A stretch of DNA of 64,000 nucleotides from Acanthornis magna (GCA_036785705.1 JAWUZG010000036.1:15929501-15993500), one strand, 5' to 3'. Positions 24,001 through 37,600 are shown, counted from the first letter of the stretch. Notes: generated by a model not told the origin, from the sequence alone. Translations and numbers: made by a program.

Positions 24001-26718
24001 TGCCCAGGTGGCATGGGCAGTTCCTTAGACAGCCTGGGTGCAGCCAGCTGGAAGATATTGAAGTGCTCTGGGCACATGGGCTGAGCAGTGTCTCCAGGCT
24101 GAAGGTTTTCTCAGTCACAGGAGATACAAAGCACTAGTGGAGCTGCTTTGCATGGTGACACCTCTGGGGGAGAGAGGACTTGAGAGGATAGAGTGCTCAA
24201 ATGCCCAGATTAAGCTTTAGCTAACTATTGTTTATCACAGCAGGTCTCAAAGAGAGGCTGGCTACCAGTTGTGTTTTAAGGGACTTAATCTTGACAGAGC
24301 TCCCTAACCAGGTTTGAACAAAGGGACAGAGATATGAACTGCCATAAGATTATTCTCAAGCCTCAGATACATGAATTTTGTTGTTTCCTATACCTTTCCA
24401 CTTGCTCGGTTTTTGTTAGACTCCAAATAGAATTGTCAACAGACAGATTATAGCTTTTTCATGCAAGATAAAATCTGAAAAACTACCAAAATTAACTTAG
24501 TTAATATTCTTGGCATGCTATTCCAGGTTGACTTCTAGACCAGAAAGTGATTTTGATCTTGACACTTTTATACCTTCCTTCCAAACATCTGGACTTCTTG
24601 AACTCTGCTCAACTTTACTTTGTCTCCTTTAGTTATATTTCCTGTTATACCATTAAAAAATGCAGAGAAATATTTAAAACTCCAGAGCAACAAGCTTATG
24701 AAGAAATTTACCAGGAATGAAATACATTTGATTAGATGTGAATAAAGAGGAGGTGTGATGAAGATTGCCTTCAAGTCAAGCTGTACCCTCAGAAGGAAAG
24801 GGAAATATGTGTGGCAAACCCAGTATGTAATTAGAAGTAATGGAGTCCTGCTAAGGCTCAGGCTGTGGCTGATGGTTCCACTCTGGTTCAAAAAGTGTTT
24901 ACTTGCGGTTTGTGGAGAGTTGGCAGAACACGCCTGTGACTCCTTTCTTTCCATGCTTTCTATTTCTTGCATGGGGAGAGCAGCTGGAAATCTCTTTATA
25001 TGTTCATAATAAACTGCAGCTACAGGAGAAGATCAGCTGTATCAGCAGTCACTGCAAGTTATACTCATCAGCACTTTCTATGTCCCTAATGCTGGGCAAT
25101 TTCATAAGGGAGAGGAGACAGAGGAGTGAGATAGAGTTTTGGAATGAGCAGAGAGAGAAAGGAGTGTGATCAGCAAACTGGGTATTATTATGAACTGAAG
25201 AAAAATAGTGAGTGTGCAGAGAAGGGGGCACAAGAGGGCCTGGGGACTGCACCATGGGAAGGTATTGGAAGCGCTGAGGGGTGCTCTCCCAACCAGGTGT
25301 GTCGTCAGGCCAAAGCACGTGGCTTTTGCTGTGTTACTTCCAGTGTATCTTGAATAAAAAGGAAGTCCACAACATCTCAAATGTTTCAACAGAGCGCCTA
25401 TGTAATTTGATAAATAGTAGTAAAATGGATGCAAGTGCTTTTTACACTCCTTCAGGCTTGCAACAAAATATTTTACATGGTTAAAGGAGGCAGTCATATC
25501 TACAATGTCAATAGAGCAGGGCAGGAAAACAACTTTACCCTTTTCTCTGCAAAGCAAGAAAAGAAAAGACAGGGATTCAGCAGTATCAGGACAGTGGCCT
25601 TGAGCACATATCCCAGAGAGCATGAGAATCCTTCCCAAATTTTCAGGGAACAGGCAAGTTTTGTGTAAGAACAGGGGGTAATTTAAAATGCCTTTAGGAA
25701 TTGGACGGCAGGTTGCTTTTATGTTGTAGACTTAGCCATATTCAGCATGTTAATATGCAGAAGAGTGTATTGAAACAGGTATGATTTTACCTTTGAGATC
25801 TTAAATGCTGCCCAATTGTAAATACAGACAGCCAGAGCAGAAATCATCAGAAGATCAAAACTGTCAGGTGGAGTGGTGGAGATGCAGAGATAATGTAATT
25901 TTAGTGAAGATCAGAAAAAGACAGGAAACGAGATTCTGCTTCCAGTCTGTTAATTACCCATGGTGAGGAGTATGTTTGAAATTGCACATTGGAAAACTGT
26001 AATGAACTAGAAAGAATATGATATTCAAAATTTGCCCTGAAATTGTCCCTTGTTTTAAATATATTGACCCCACATCCATCTAGTGGCTTTTACATCTTAC
26101 ATAACTTGAAAGTTGGACTTGTTAACATAACTTGATTATTTCCTCATGCTAGAACTTGTTTTTTTCTAGTTTATGGTGAGACAAAGGCTGAAAAATATGA
26201 GGTAGCAATATTTTTGACACTTCAAATCAACAGTGCTCATGTCTCTGTGTGTGCGCATGTATGTGCGGGTGTTTACATCTCCATGTATGTATAAATGAAC
26301 ACGACTACTATTCTGAAGCAATCAACCACAGTATAACTGTGGTATCAATGTCTTGAAAAACAGAGGGTGTTGAATGTTTCCTGCAGAATGTTTGTAATGT
26401 GAGCTCTGTAATAGATGAGCCGTAAGGGTTTTGACAGGGATATGTTTAGATCAGCAAAAAGCCTCATTTTTCAGATTATATCTATCTCCTTGGACACTGA
26501 AATTTCTTCTGAAAGTTCTCTCTAAGCTCATCAGATTGCTGTCTAATCCTGAGGTGACCAGTATCCATAAGCACCAAGGCTGATAGCCATAAATTTTCCC
26601 ATTGTCCTAACAGCTACATGCAGGCATAAGCTCATGAATTTCATCCTACATGCCTTGTGTTTTGTTGTTTTTGACTCTCCATGTACCTCAACTTTGTCAA
26701 AGCAGAGAAATTTTGTTT
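21099..26718. other. Unassigned unique DNA
   Basis: No gene recognised. The 25102-25638 minus-strand frame (178 codons) is the longest non-repeat open frame in the window. Its product is hydrophobic and Ser/Leu-rich with no known domain, and five other frames overlap it, so chance is the likely explanation. A degenerate TG/ATGT-rich stretch lies at about 26240-26290. Confidence 0.55.
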
Positions 26719-26905
26719 TCAGTGATTGTTTGGGGGTTTTGGGGGGGTTTTATTGGTGTGGGGTTTTTGGGTATTTTTTTGTTTTGTGGGGGTTTTTCAG
26801 GGGGAGTTTTTTTATTGTTTTTTTTTTAAATTTGGTTTGTTTTTTTTGTTTGGGTTTTTTTGTTTGTTGTTGTTGTCTTTATGTTTGTTTTTTTCCCAGT
26901 ACAAT
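26719..26905 (+). repeat. G/T-rich low-complexity tract
   Basis: About 187 bp made almost only of G and T on the plus strand, with runs such as GGGGG-TTTT-GGGGGGG near the left end and T-rich, GTTT-type units to the right. At least four G-runs of three or more lie within 50 bp, so a G-quadruplex with one long loop is possible. Overlapping open frames that look Phe/Gly/Leu-rich are artefacts of the composition. Confidence 0.88.
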
Positions 26906-27941
26906 GATATAGATGTTTAAATGGTGATCAAAAGACACTTCTGTGTGGTGCTTTTGCAAGCTAGGCTGCAGGAAATTCGTAAGATACATCTCTCTAACAC
27001 CGTGTGAAAGTCAAGGCTTTGTGGCTAAGAGGATGAATAAAATGTGTGGGTGCATACAATGATCTGGATAAATAAGAGAAACTGACTGCACTTGGGATGC
27101 TTTTTAGAGCTTTGTAAGAGATGCACAAGTGTTTTTTCATCAAACTTGAAACATTTGCAAAATTTGCCCAGGGACAAAAGAAGAAACCTAACAAACCAAC
27201 TCAAGGAACACACTTAGCTTCAACAGCACCTGAATCTCTTGAAGACCTCCCCGATGACTCTTAAACCATCTCCACAAATAATATCAGCTAAACCCAAGCA
27301 GAGCTGGCTTGCCAGGAACACCAAACCTTTTGGTCAAATGGCACTTGGTTTCTTTACAAAGGTGTTGGGAAAGTCCAGTGAAAGAAATAGTTCATATTGA
27401 AAAACATAGGCAAATTCATTTAGTAGGATTTTTCCATACATGTATTTTGGTTCTTGGTATTTCTAAAATTACTGGTTTATACCTGTTTATGCTACTGGTT
27501 TTACAGAAAAATCAATTACTTTCTCTGATTTTTAATGTGAAAAACATCTAAATATGAAATCAAGACCTAACTATAGGAACAGTAGAACAAATAGGATGTA
27601 CCTGTGTCTTACATGCACAGTCAGGACTCACACTGCAGATATTTTGAACGCTAGGTGAGTTTTATTTAAAAAAACCCAAACTTTATTTAGGCTAAGCCTA
27701 ATTTTTAAGACTATACTTCTTGTTCATGTTTTGCTATAGAGCACTATGAAAAGTGCCATTTGCAGCTCTAAAAGTTTGAACAACAGGGGCTAAACTTTGA
27801 CTATTTACTTCCATCCCTCATGTAGACTGTGAATCAGCTCTGCAACCTGAACTTGGTCTTTGAGTTCTTTTCCAGTCTTACCTTTAAAATTAGCAAATTG
27901 TCTTAGCTACCAATACATCGATGCTAATTTGTGGCTGACAG
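26906..27941. other. Unassigned unique DNA
   Basis: No gene recognised. A donor-like CTAG|GTGAGT lies at 27652-27658 without a convincing exon upstream. Confidence 0.5.
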
Positions 27942-28520
27942 CTCAAGGGAGGGGATTCTGCCCCTCTGCTTTGCTCTGCTGAGACCCCACCTGCAGTGCT
28001 GCATCAGCTCTGGGGGCCCAGCACAGGAACGACATGGACCTGTCGGAGCGAGTCCAGAGGAGGCCACAAAAATAATCAGAGGGATGGAACATCTCTCCTT
28101 TATGAAAACTCTGGGAGAGTGGTGTTGTTCAGCCCGGAGAAGAGAAGGCTCTGGGGAGACCTTATTGAAGCCTTTGAGTACTCAAGAGGGGTGCTTAACA
28201 CAAAGATGGAGAGAGAACATTTACCTGTTGCAAAATGTTGCAATTTGTTGCTATAGGAAAAGAGGTGATGGTTTTAAACTAAAAGAGAGTTGACTCAGAC
28301 TAAATACAAGGAAGAATTTTTTTTGGTGGGTATGGTGAAATACTGGGACAGGTTTGCCCAGAGAGGGGGTGGATGTTCCCTCCCTGGCAACATTCAAGGC
28401 CAGGTTGGATGGGGCTCTGAGCAACCTGACCTAGCTGAAGATGCCTCTGCTCACTGCAGGGAGTATTCAACTAGATTACCTTTAAAGGGCCCTTCCAATC
28501 CAAACTGCTCTGTGACTTTA
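27942..28520 (+). mobile_element. CR1 LINE 3' fragment, sense
   Basis: The sequence runs in CR1 sense orientation: 'CTGAGACCCCACCTGCAGTGCTGCATC', 'CAGAGGAGGCCACAAAAATAATCAGAGGGATGGA', 'CCCGGAGAAGAGAAGGCTCTGGGGAGACCTTATTGAAGCC', 'GGTTTTAAACTAAAAGAGAG', 'TTCAAGGCCAGGTTGGATGGGGCTCTGAGCAACCTG', ending in 'CCCTTCCAATCCAAACTG' and a worn octamer tail. It covers the end of the coding region and the 3' UTR; the 5' part is truncated. Internal deletions and substitutions leave no usable frame. The tail type matches the copies at 20670 and 58316 rather than those at 43320 and 61993. Confidence 0.94.
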
Positions 28521-31500
28521 ATGAATGTATAGTAATGGTACATGTTATTTAATACTACTATACTGGAGATTATTTACAGCTAAATCACTGTACTACAGAA
28601 GGATCCCAATGCATACAGGGGATTAGAAATTCTGACAAAGTTATTTACAGCAAATCCACCTATTAGTTTCACCAGATACTTCAATTCTACAGCCTGATAC
28701 CTGCCAAAGCAGCTGTCTGGACTTTCTGCGTGAGCCAGGATCCTCTCCACCTTTGAATGTTCATATTTTAGCACAAGGTAGATATTCTCTGCTTGTACTG
28801 CATGTCTTGTCCTTTTGACATTTTAATTTCATTTTTCCGAAGACATTCAGAAGAAAGGCACCACCTAAAATCTCCCTGACTGGGCTGAAGCAAACCGTTA
28901 TTGCCATCATCTGTCCTGGACTACCTGTGTTAGGCAATTCCCTGGGAGCCAGCCATGAATGCTGAATCCACTTCTGGGCACCACTGAGATTGTGGGTCTG
29001 CAGCTGAGAGGTAACACAGGTCTCCAGGAGACACAGTGGGTGGGGTGGCAGGTGGCACCACTGTCCCCTTCCTTGGCTGGGAGATTCAAAAGATGAACAA
29101 GTACCAGTAACGTTTGGAGAACTGGAAAAAATCGTGTGTGGAGGATGTGTATGAAAAGGAAAGGATAAGAAAGTGGCTTAATGTCCTGGAAAACTTTCAA
29201 CTTTCCACACTTCAGCAAACACCCCACAGGTGTTTTCTTTGTGCAACTGAAATTGTGGAGTCTGAGGAGCTCAGAGACCACTGTAGAGCTTTAAAAGAGT
29301 TTAACCACCCCAATGTGCAGATTTGAATTTTGTATTATATTAATATTCTTTCTTAATATTGTCAGAAAAGCCAACATTTTTCCCATGAGAAATTCTGAAT
29401 CTTTTTCTTTACTGAAATCTGTCCAGGGCTCCTGCTGACAGAAAGGTTAATAGAGGAAGTGAGCTATCCCAAGTTTTCTGACAACATTTATTGTTTTTTT
29501 TTATCCACCACACTGACTTCCATTTTAACCTTCAGGGTCTCAATATATATTGATGCACCAGAAAATGGATGCGAAACTCACCATAAGTTGCTGAAATGAA
29601 TTTGGAAATGAGTGAGAGTTGTGCAAAGTTTGCTTTAAACAGAAGTGTAATTTTCAGATTATGATTTGTGTACAGAAAAGGCACATTTAGGGCACTCCTT
29701 GCTCCTTAATCTCTTTTTCTGGTTTTGTTTGTTTGCTTGTTTGTCTGAAGCCCTTTATTTCCTTCCATGTTGTTGGAAGATACTGTGATTGCCCAAACAT
29801 AATTTAATATTTAAAGTAACAGTTAGACAAAATGTTTCCCAGCCAAAGGCCCAAGTCCAGGCCCTGAGAATTACTTGCAGAGTTTAACTGCAGTATTTTA
29901 GAGATAATAAAGCTGAGACTTTTAAACAAGCTCTCATGGAATGGAGTTTTACTCATTCATTGACTCATCTAAAATTAAATGGAGCATTTCAAAGAAGAAC
30001 TGCTGCAGCAGCAAAATCCAATAAGAAGAGAGAAAATATGCAGCTAGAACAGAATTGTTCTAGCAAACATTTCTAGTATTAATTCTGCAGAATGTTGCAA
30101 CTCCTGTACTATTTCAATGACTTTGAGCAGCTCTGAGCTCCCAAGATCCATCAAGCATGGACCAGTGTGATTCAGTCTTCTGTGGAGCTGGTTTAGGTCA
30201 AAGTTAGAATCCAAAACTGGACTCAGGATTGAATCTCTTCATGATGTTTTTGTTTTTAATTCTGAAAAAAAGATCATTTTAGAAATGGTCTTTGTCCCAA
30301 AACCAGGGTTTCCTTTTCAGTTTAGGATGTTTTAGAGTTTTGGTTGTTTTTGAACATATTCAGTTTTGAACCTTAGGTTCAAATCTAGGGGTCAGATTTC
30401 TACCTGCTGCTAATTTCTAAATAATTTTTGTTTCTACAATGAGAGAAGTAGGATTTTTCTGTTTTTATGGGTGTGGAACAGAAATCAGGTCCCTCAAGAA
30501 ACTGATTGTACCTGTAGGAACTGATGCAAGAAGCTCAGAATTAGGCAGGGTGCTTTTTCAGAGCACTGCTATCCTCTTAACACTTGCTTTCACAATTCTG
30601 TAGTCCCTAATTCTTCCTCAGAATTCCTCCTGTTTCTCCTCTTACATTTGTCTTCCATAACATTTTGGCCAGGAAATATGTCTTATCTATGTTTGGAAAG
30701 TGCATTGTAAATTTACAGCACTCTATAAATCCTTTTATGAGAATTAAAATGTAAACCTTTACCAGCTACAATAACATGAGTGGAAAATTCTATGTTCATT
30801 TCTCAATGACTGACTAAATATTGTCTTTAGAGTTATATTTATAGGAAGATTCCTCGTGTGTGCCTTACTGTAAATGTTATTCTTATAGGTGGAGTTATGA
30901 AAACCAGCAATTCAATGCAGATTTTTACCTTTCTTGAGTGTCAAAGAAATTTTTCCAATTACACTGCATCCTTCAGCCAGACAGAAAGTAAGATGAGCCC
31001 TTAGAGCTATGTGGAATTGGAGCAATAAGAAGTATTCTTATTGTTCTAGCATTTATAAAACCTACCTGGAATGGTTTTGGCTTCGGAGCTTTTCCCTTCA
31101 AATTTTTTTCCAAACCACTGCACTTTTCAACCCCCCTTCATTTGTGTTTTTCTTCCTCAGCATCTAATCACCAAGTATAGTTTTAAATGCAAACAAGGGA
31201 AAATTCATGAGAGAGCAGTCTGGGATGATTTATCTGCACTTTTTAAAAGAGATCAGAAAAGAGAGATGAGAGAGAGATGTCCTTGGCTCCTGTCTTTGTG
31301 TGCCAGCCCATCCTTGCAGACAGGGCAGCCCTGCATACCTGACTGGCGCAGGGTGGGCAGGGGAAGGCGTTGTGCTTTGGGTGAGACAGTGCCTTCCCAT
31401 TCCCCGTGTGGAGGGATACGCTGTGCAGTCCTGGGTGGCTGAATGGGAATGGACTATGGTTATGCTTTCTTTGACCCCACCTGAGTTGCCTTGTGCAAGG

Positions 31501-31887
31501 CATGAGGTAGTGGAAGTCACAGCCAATAAATCAAGCCAAATTCCTTTGCAAAACCAACATGCAGGCATGCATCTCTTCCTGCTTTATTGCTGAGGTTCCT
31601 ATTGAGGTTTCCTGATCGTATTTCATATAGTCTGATGTAAAAGCCATCAGAAAACAATCAAATATCTCTGTAGATAGAACAGGATTACAAAGATGGTGCA
31701 ATTATTTATTTGCCTTCTTTCTGTGTTAGTAGAACACCTGCTGCCACTCATTATTTAACATGGCTGATCATTCCTGCCCAAGTCCCTCTCCACTGGAAAT
31801 AAATGTGGATGTTCTTATGTCAAGGTAGCTCACAGAGATTTCTAGAGACAATTTACATGTAGTTTCTACTTTTCTATACACATAAAT
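28521..31887. other. Unassigned unique DNA
   Basis: No gene recognised. A (GTTT)n-like microsatellite lies at 29723-29746. Open frames at 28907-29281 (-) and 31071-31568 on both strands are short and mutually overlapping. Confidence 0.55.
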
Positions 31888-32095
31888 TCATAGGAACTTA
31901 GAATTATTGCTTGGAAGGGATCTCTGGAGATTACCCAGTTAAAATATTTGTTAAAAATTGAGAACGTTGTTCAATTAGGCCAGGTCAGTCATGGCTTTGT
32001 CTACCTGAGGCTTGAAAACCTACAAGGACAGATATTCAAGCGTGTCTCTGGGCAATCATTTCCACCATGTACCATGTTCTTACTGTAAATTTTGT
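31888..32095 (-). mobile_element. Probable ancient CR1 3' remnant, antisense
   Basis: The plus strand shows a degraded CR1 3' end in antisense: a TCATAGGAACTTAGAATTAT start, then GGAAGGGATCTCTGGAGATTA, a region resembling 'GGCCAGGTCAGTCATGGC..TTGAAAACCTACAAGGACAGATATTC', then 'TCTGGGCAATCATTTCC' and 'CTTACTGTAAATTTT'. Order and spacing match the family, but identity is visibly lower than in the other copies, so this would be the oldest insertion here. Sequence comparison with the CR1 family is needed to fix the boundaries. Confidence 0.6.
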
Positions 32096-34483
32096 GGTAA
32101 ATTTATGGATTATCCTCATTTTTGTCAGACTAACTGTTATAGGAAACAGGCTAATGGATCATGTTTTACTATGAAGCTGATACCCTTATATAAAAATGCA
32201 GTCTGTTTTGCAATGAAGACAGAGGTTGCCAAAGAATGGTTGTTAAGCACTGGAATTCAGAGGGCTGAAGATAATTTAATCAAAATACTGACCTGGTGTG
32301 GATATTATCCAAGGTGTGGATAATTTACCTGTCCAGATGAAATGCAAAAGCCTGGGATGAAGGATGTAATCAGAGCAGATGAGAAAAATTCAAATCAGAG
32401 TATCAGATGGAGTGCACAGCAGAAGACCAGAAAGTGATGTTATGAAAATGTGACTGTATATTTATACAGCATTTATACAAATACATGTATATGGAGGGAG
32501 ATGAACAGAGGAAGTGAACACCTGTGTGTAGGAGAGAAGCTCTGATCATTTGGGCATGACAGCATTACCCACAGAAAGGAAAATCCTTGGGCACATATGG
32601 AAGTCCAAGGCAAGTGTGAAACAAACCCATCTTCCGCCAACCACAGAAGTGTTAAACATTGTCAGAGAAGTGTTACTGACATCTTTCTATTCAATCTCTG
32701 GAGTTAGAATTGCTTGATGTCTTGAGTCCAACAGCACAAGCCTCTAGCAAGAGAGTTATAAATATCTTCTAAATGATGAGTTACACCCACATGCTCTCTT
32801 TTCTTTTAATGATAAATTTTCTGGGAAAGAATTCCTTGCAGAAAATCATTTAAGAGTGTGTTGTTGGGGAAGCTGGATTGGCAAGCAGTCAGGGAGGTTG
32901 CTTGCTTGCTCTCTGGAATCAAGGTAGAATGTTCTGCTACAGTGCTCAGGGTCCTTGGTTAGCTTAATTGATAGGAAAGAAGAGCAACTTTATTTGCTCA
33001 CGTCTGTCCTTCACTGTACTCAGCATGGTGCTCAAAGGGGAGAAGGATGATCAGACTGACTATGTGTCCCTCCTGTTCTTTTCAACCAATAAACAAAGAT
33101 TACCACTGCCAAATTCAGGGCTTTCTGTGTGCTAATTATTACGTCTGCAGAATGACCAAGTCTTTTCTAGGCAGCTGTTTACGGAGATCCGCTACCCGAG
33201 CAGGAGCTTCAGTGACATGCTTACATTTCATTTCTGTAAATGCCTCCTAATACTGATGTCTAACATCCTCTGAAGGCTCTGTATACACCTGCTGTGGGGG
33301 AGATGCTGAACAGCGCGTCCCTGAGCTTGCTGATTCCTTCCTCCGCACAAAGGGCTCAGCTCCGCCTGCAGCACTGTGGGTAGGAGTCAGACTGGTGTGG
33401 CATTGTTCCTGGGCTTGGCACTGACATGCTGCATAATGTGATAATCCCTGTGGGTCAAATCTGTGCTGTCTTTGGCCAAAAAACTGTACTCGGAGGTAAA
33501 CTTCTGACCTTGTGGCTCTTTTTCCCCAAAAAGTGTTTTGAAAAGAAGTAATTGCTATCCTTTCATAAGCCATTCCTTGCCTGGATGATTTGATTCTCCT
33601 GTGTGCTACTGTGGCTTTTAAAAGAAACAGTAAACTCTTCATACAGCCAAGACACTCCAGCACAAACAATCGAGGAGGCACGGCACCAAGGCAACCGTGT
33701 TCTTCCAAAATAGATCATTCTGTAAGACTTAACTGCAAAATCTCACCCATAACTTCATCTCAAGCAGGGAAAATGGTGCTTTGTGTCTCGCATGTTCACT
33801 GTGAGAGTAATCTACTGAGAAAAAGGTGTTTATTATAGAAACACTTTTTTTTTTTTTTGTTTTGAGAAAAACGCTTGCACTTGAAACACTATGGATTTAA
33901 CAATGAAGAAAAACTGGCATTTCTTGAGAGAATTTTTCAGGGCTTTTTGTTTCACTGTTGGTTTATATAAATTCAGAGTGTATCTACAAGCTGAGACATG
34001 CAGTGTTTCATCCTTAACTTGTGGGTTTGTGTGAGTACTTGAGGATATGACATTCTGAAGGAGGATGGACAAAGAAGAGTTTTAGCTGAGAGACAGTTGT
34101 ACTGTAATAAATATCACTCTCTTTAGAGACAACCACAGTTGCAGTAAAACCAGAAAAAAAAATGACGGGATTTTATATAACAATGCAATATTTTTAGTTA
34201 GCACATTACAAAAAAACCTTGGAAAGACAAAGATGTCTTGGTATTAACTAGTATCTAAATGAGATATAGTAATAGTTTCTACATGTAGGGGTAAAGAACA
34301 TAAGAGACTTAGTTTGCTGGCCACAAAATGCTGTCTCTATTTTTTAAACAACTTTTAGTTTTCTTCCTGTTTTTCATTTTATAAATTTAATATGTCTAAT
34401 GATTGGGCCTGTAACTCCTTGTGGATTCAAGTGAGACTACACAGACATCTACCAGCGTGATTTACTGCAATCAAGTAATTCAT
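32096..34483. other. Unassigned unique DNA
   Basis: No gene recognised. The minus-strand frame 33247-33708 (153 codons) lacks any known motif. A 13-nt T run lies at 33846-33858. Confidence 0.5.
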
Positions 34484-34626
34484 CATTTGCAGACTATATC
34501 CTCATTTGCACCCAGTAATGGTGTTAAAAGTTATTTGCAAGTGCAGAAGTCTACCATTTAAGAGTCATGCACTAAACGTGCTTAAGAAAATCAAATAACT
34601 TGCTTTAAGAGCTGTGTGATTTGCAT
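34484..34626. promoter_or_regulatory. Cluster of octamer-like ATTTGCA motifs
   Basis: Four same-orientation ATTTGCA cores fall within 143 bp: CATTTGCA at 34484-34491 and 34503-34510, TATTTGCA at 34532-34539, and a perfect ATTTGCAT octamer at 34619-34626. POU-domain factors bind this motif. The cluster is denser than expected for an 7-mer even in AT-rich DNA, but no gene is adjacent and no function can be shown. Confidence 0.3.
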
Positions 34627-37600
34627 TTCAGAATTGGGTATCTGTGTAGATATTGGAGTAGATAACCACAGCACTGGGGCAGCATGGGGTAACTTCTAGC
34701 TTAGTTCCTGCTGAGGGTGAAGATCCAACTGGTGAGGAGTGAGGTGAGGGATGGAAGCCATTTAACCTCATTGACCCATCTCCCTCTGTTTTAACCTCAT
34801 CTACATAGGCCTGGCCCCTTTCCTGCTGTGGCTGGTGGAAATGACTTTGCTGTTCTCCCTCTACCCTGGGCCAAGGCCATGAACAAGAGTGTGCCATGAG
34901 CTATATTTCCTACATGAACACCTGCACTGCTGCTCAGTATTGTCCTCCACCCATCAGCAGAAGTGAAGGGGTCATTTGCAAGCACAAGATTTTCCTTGCA
35001 CTCTTTAAAACAACCATGTCCATGCTGTGCTGGCACCAGGTGAATACCCCCAGTGAGTTCTGGCTTTGGGCCATAAGGCGCTTCTGGGGGCTGCAATATT
35101 TGCCGGGCACCTCTCAGGCAGACCAGGCTCTGGCAGTTTGGTAGGGACCTTGCCTAATTTCCTTTGTGTATCAGGATCCATCAGAGCAGAGGTATCCAAA
35201 CACTCTCCCTAATAGTCCCAGCTTCCCTAGGCAGAGGACCTGACAGAGGAATATGTGAGCCATCATTTCTCTGTATCCTAGGATTTGCCAAGTGGGAAAT
35301 TGCTGCCTACAAATTTTGCCCCTGACACCTTAGCTGGTGGCCAGAACATAGCCTCTGCTCCTGGCTTGCCCCAACAGCAGGCAGGAGGAGCAGCCCTGGC
35401 AGCCTACAGCACAGGCTCCCTTACCAGCCTACCCATTTGGGCACTCTCTGCGCTGCAGCCCCTGCTGTGATCAGTCCTCCTCCCTTTCCACATGCATGAG
35501 TCAATTCACCACTTTTCCTTGATCCCTCTCTCCTCTCCACGGTGGATCAGCCATAGCATGGGAGTGGAGATTGGGGTGGAGGAGTTTCCTCTTCAAGGTT
35601 ATAATCCTGCTTCTTGACATGTACTAAGGATGCTCCTTACCCAGACTGGCATATTGCCTTTCCTGCTTTGTTCTGCCAGCAGTGTTTTTTGATCCACAGA
35701 ACCTTCACTCATCAGAATCGGACACGCTTCAACACATTTCATCTTCACAGGATAATACAGGCATTTCCTAGTTTATCATGAGCAGATTTTGTGTAAATAA
35801 AAACAAAGTCCCAAATCCCCACAGATATGGAACAGATGATCAACAAACATGATCCTCCCCAAAGATATATAGTAAATTTTAAACAAATTAAGTGCTAATA
35901 CAGAAATTGGTAGCACTTTCTTCTGGCAAACTCATGACAGCAAGTCATGTGGCCTGAGAACTCCACGCCCATGTCAAGTCTTTGTCAGGTGTTGGGGGAC
36001 ACCAAGATAGTGTGAGAGTAAACCTGAACTGGAAACCTGCACCTCCTCTTTCCAGTGATATTCCATGAGGGGTTTCCAAAAAAGTAATGATATAATCAGC
36101 ACAATAACACAGATGTTTACCAGCATGCAAACACCAGTACTACACAAGGCAACCAGAGGTTGCACCTATGTATGAATGTGCCTCTTGCTGTGAGACTCAT
36201 GAGATACATTTAAGTGCAATGATGCCATCAATCAACTGAGCTTGATTGGGCCATGCAGAAGCCAGGAAGAACAGGACCCAGCTCTGTCACAGAGCAAGGA
36301 GACACCATGCTGGGCAAGCTGGCTCCTCTGCTCTGCCAGCATCGTTCTGGGTCCGTGAGAAAGACAGAGGTGATGAATTTGCAGCAAAGGATGATCAGAA
36401 AATCCTTGGACAGATGTGCTGATCTAACCTAATATCTGTGCTGAATGAAAAGAAGACATGGACTAGAGCATGCAGCTCCTCATAGTGCCTTTGCTTTCCC
36501 ACCAGCCAGCTCAGAGTTAGCAAATCAACAGCAGAGGCTGTTGCCCAGGAAGCATCCACAGCTGTGAAATGGATTTTTGGCTAATCTGCATGGTTTTCAG
36601 ACAATCAGCAAGCTGCAGATGTGCTTAAGTAGCTGACCCTCCCACGGATATGCTGGGGCATTAAGTGGCAAGATTATTCCAGCGCTTCATGCTCCTACTC
36701 AATGGGAACATATATGATTTTTCAGGTTTTGAACTAAAAATGTATAGCAAGTAATGAAAGGAAAGTATTTAACTGCTGGGTAAAACAGGAAATAAATGAA
36801 GTAAAATAGAACAGAAGGAAAGTCAAACCCCTCTACAGGAATGGCATTCGGAATCCTCAGCAGCCAGGGCTTTGCAGAAGTGCCAGCACTCTGGCTTGCT
36901 CTGAGACAAGCACAATCTCTGGGTCTGGATCATCCTGTCTTCATGCCTCAAGTGCCTGTGAGAGGGTGGAATTGTTTGGCTGCCAGAATGGTGAGCTGAA
37001 GAGCAAGACCAAGGGCACATAGCTTCTTGCAGCTGTGGTGGCCTGCTGAGCACTGCTTGCTGTGCCCGAGGAGAGCCCTGCTCATGCAGATGGGGATGTT
37101 TGGGACTGCAGCTCCACAGGGCACTGACAGGGTTAGCTCTTAGGGACATGTACACATGAGGGAAGAGATGGAGGTAAATAATGCAACACAGAATGGAGAC
37201 TATTAGGCAAGACGAGCTATTTTTACAAAATCAGAATCAGGACTGCTGAGTACTGTGTGGGTCCTTCACATCCTGTACACATCTTCATGACTCTTCCCGG
37301 TTCAGAAAGCAAGTCTGACCATCCTTTCTTCTTACCTTCCTGGGGTCCTGTAAAGTCTCCCAGAGACTTGCACACCTTCCTGTTGGCTCTTCCTTTTTTT
37401 TTTTTTTTTTTTTTTTTTTTTCCCATTGCTGGAAGCAGTGTCTTAGCTGCACAGCTGAACTGCAGATTCTGGGAAGCTAACCATACTGTATCTTGCAGAC
37501 AAGAAATTTAACATAGGATTACCGTGGGATTTCTTTTCATAGCTTAGGACTTAGAGACACAGGTATTTCTGAACTGACATCACCAGAGCTGCATGTAGCA

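Noticed and set aside
25102..25638. 178-codon minus-strand open frame
   Set aside because: No known motif, overlapped by several other frames, and a length that I estimate to be expected about once by chance in 64 kb of this composition.
26634..26920. Phe/Gly-rich membrane-like open frames
   Set aside because: They come from the G/T-rich low-complexity tract.
30374..30392. tRNA B-box-like GGTTCAAATCTAG
   Set aside because: No A box or cloverleaf-forming sequence at the required distance.
31501..31520. let-7-like TGAGGTAGT
   Set aside because: Only the seed region matches, the rest differs and no hairpin is apparent.
33247..33708. 153-codon minus-strand open frame
   Set aside because: No recognisable motif and no gene context; chance length.
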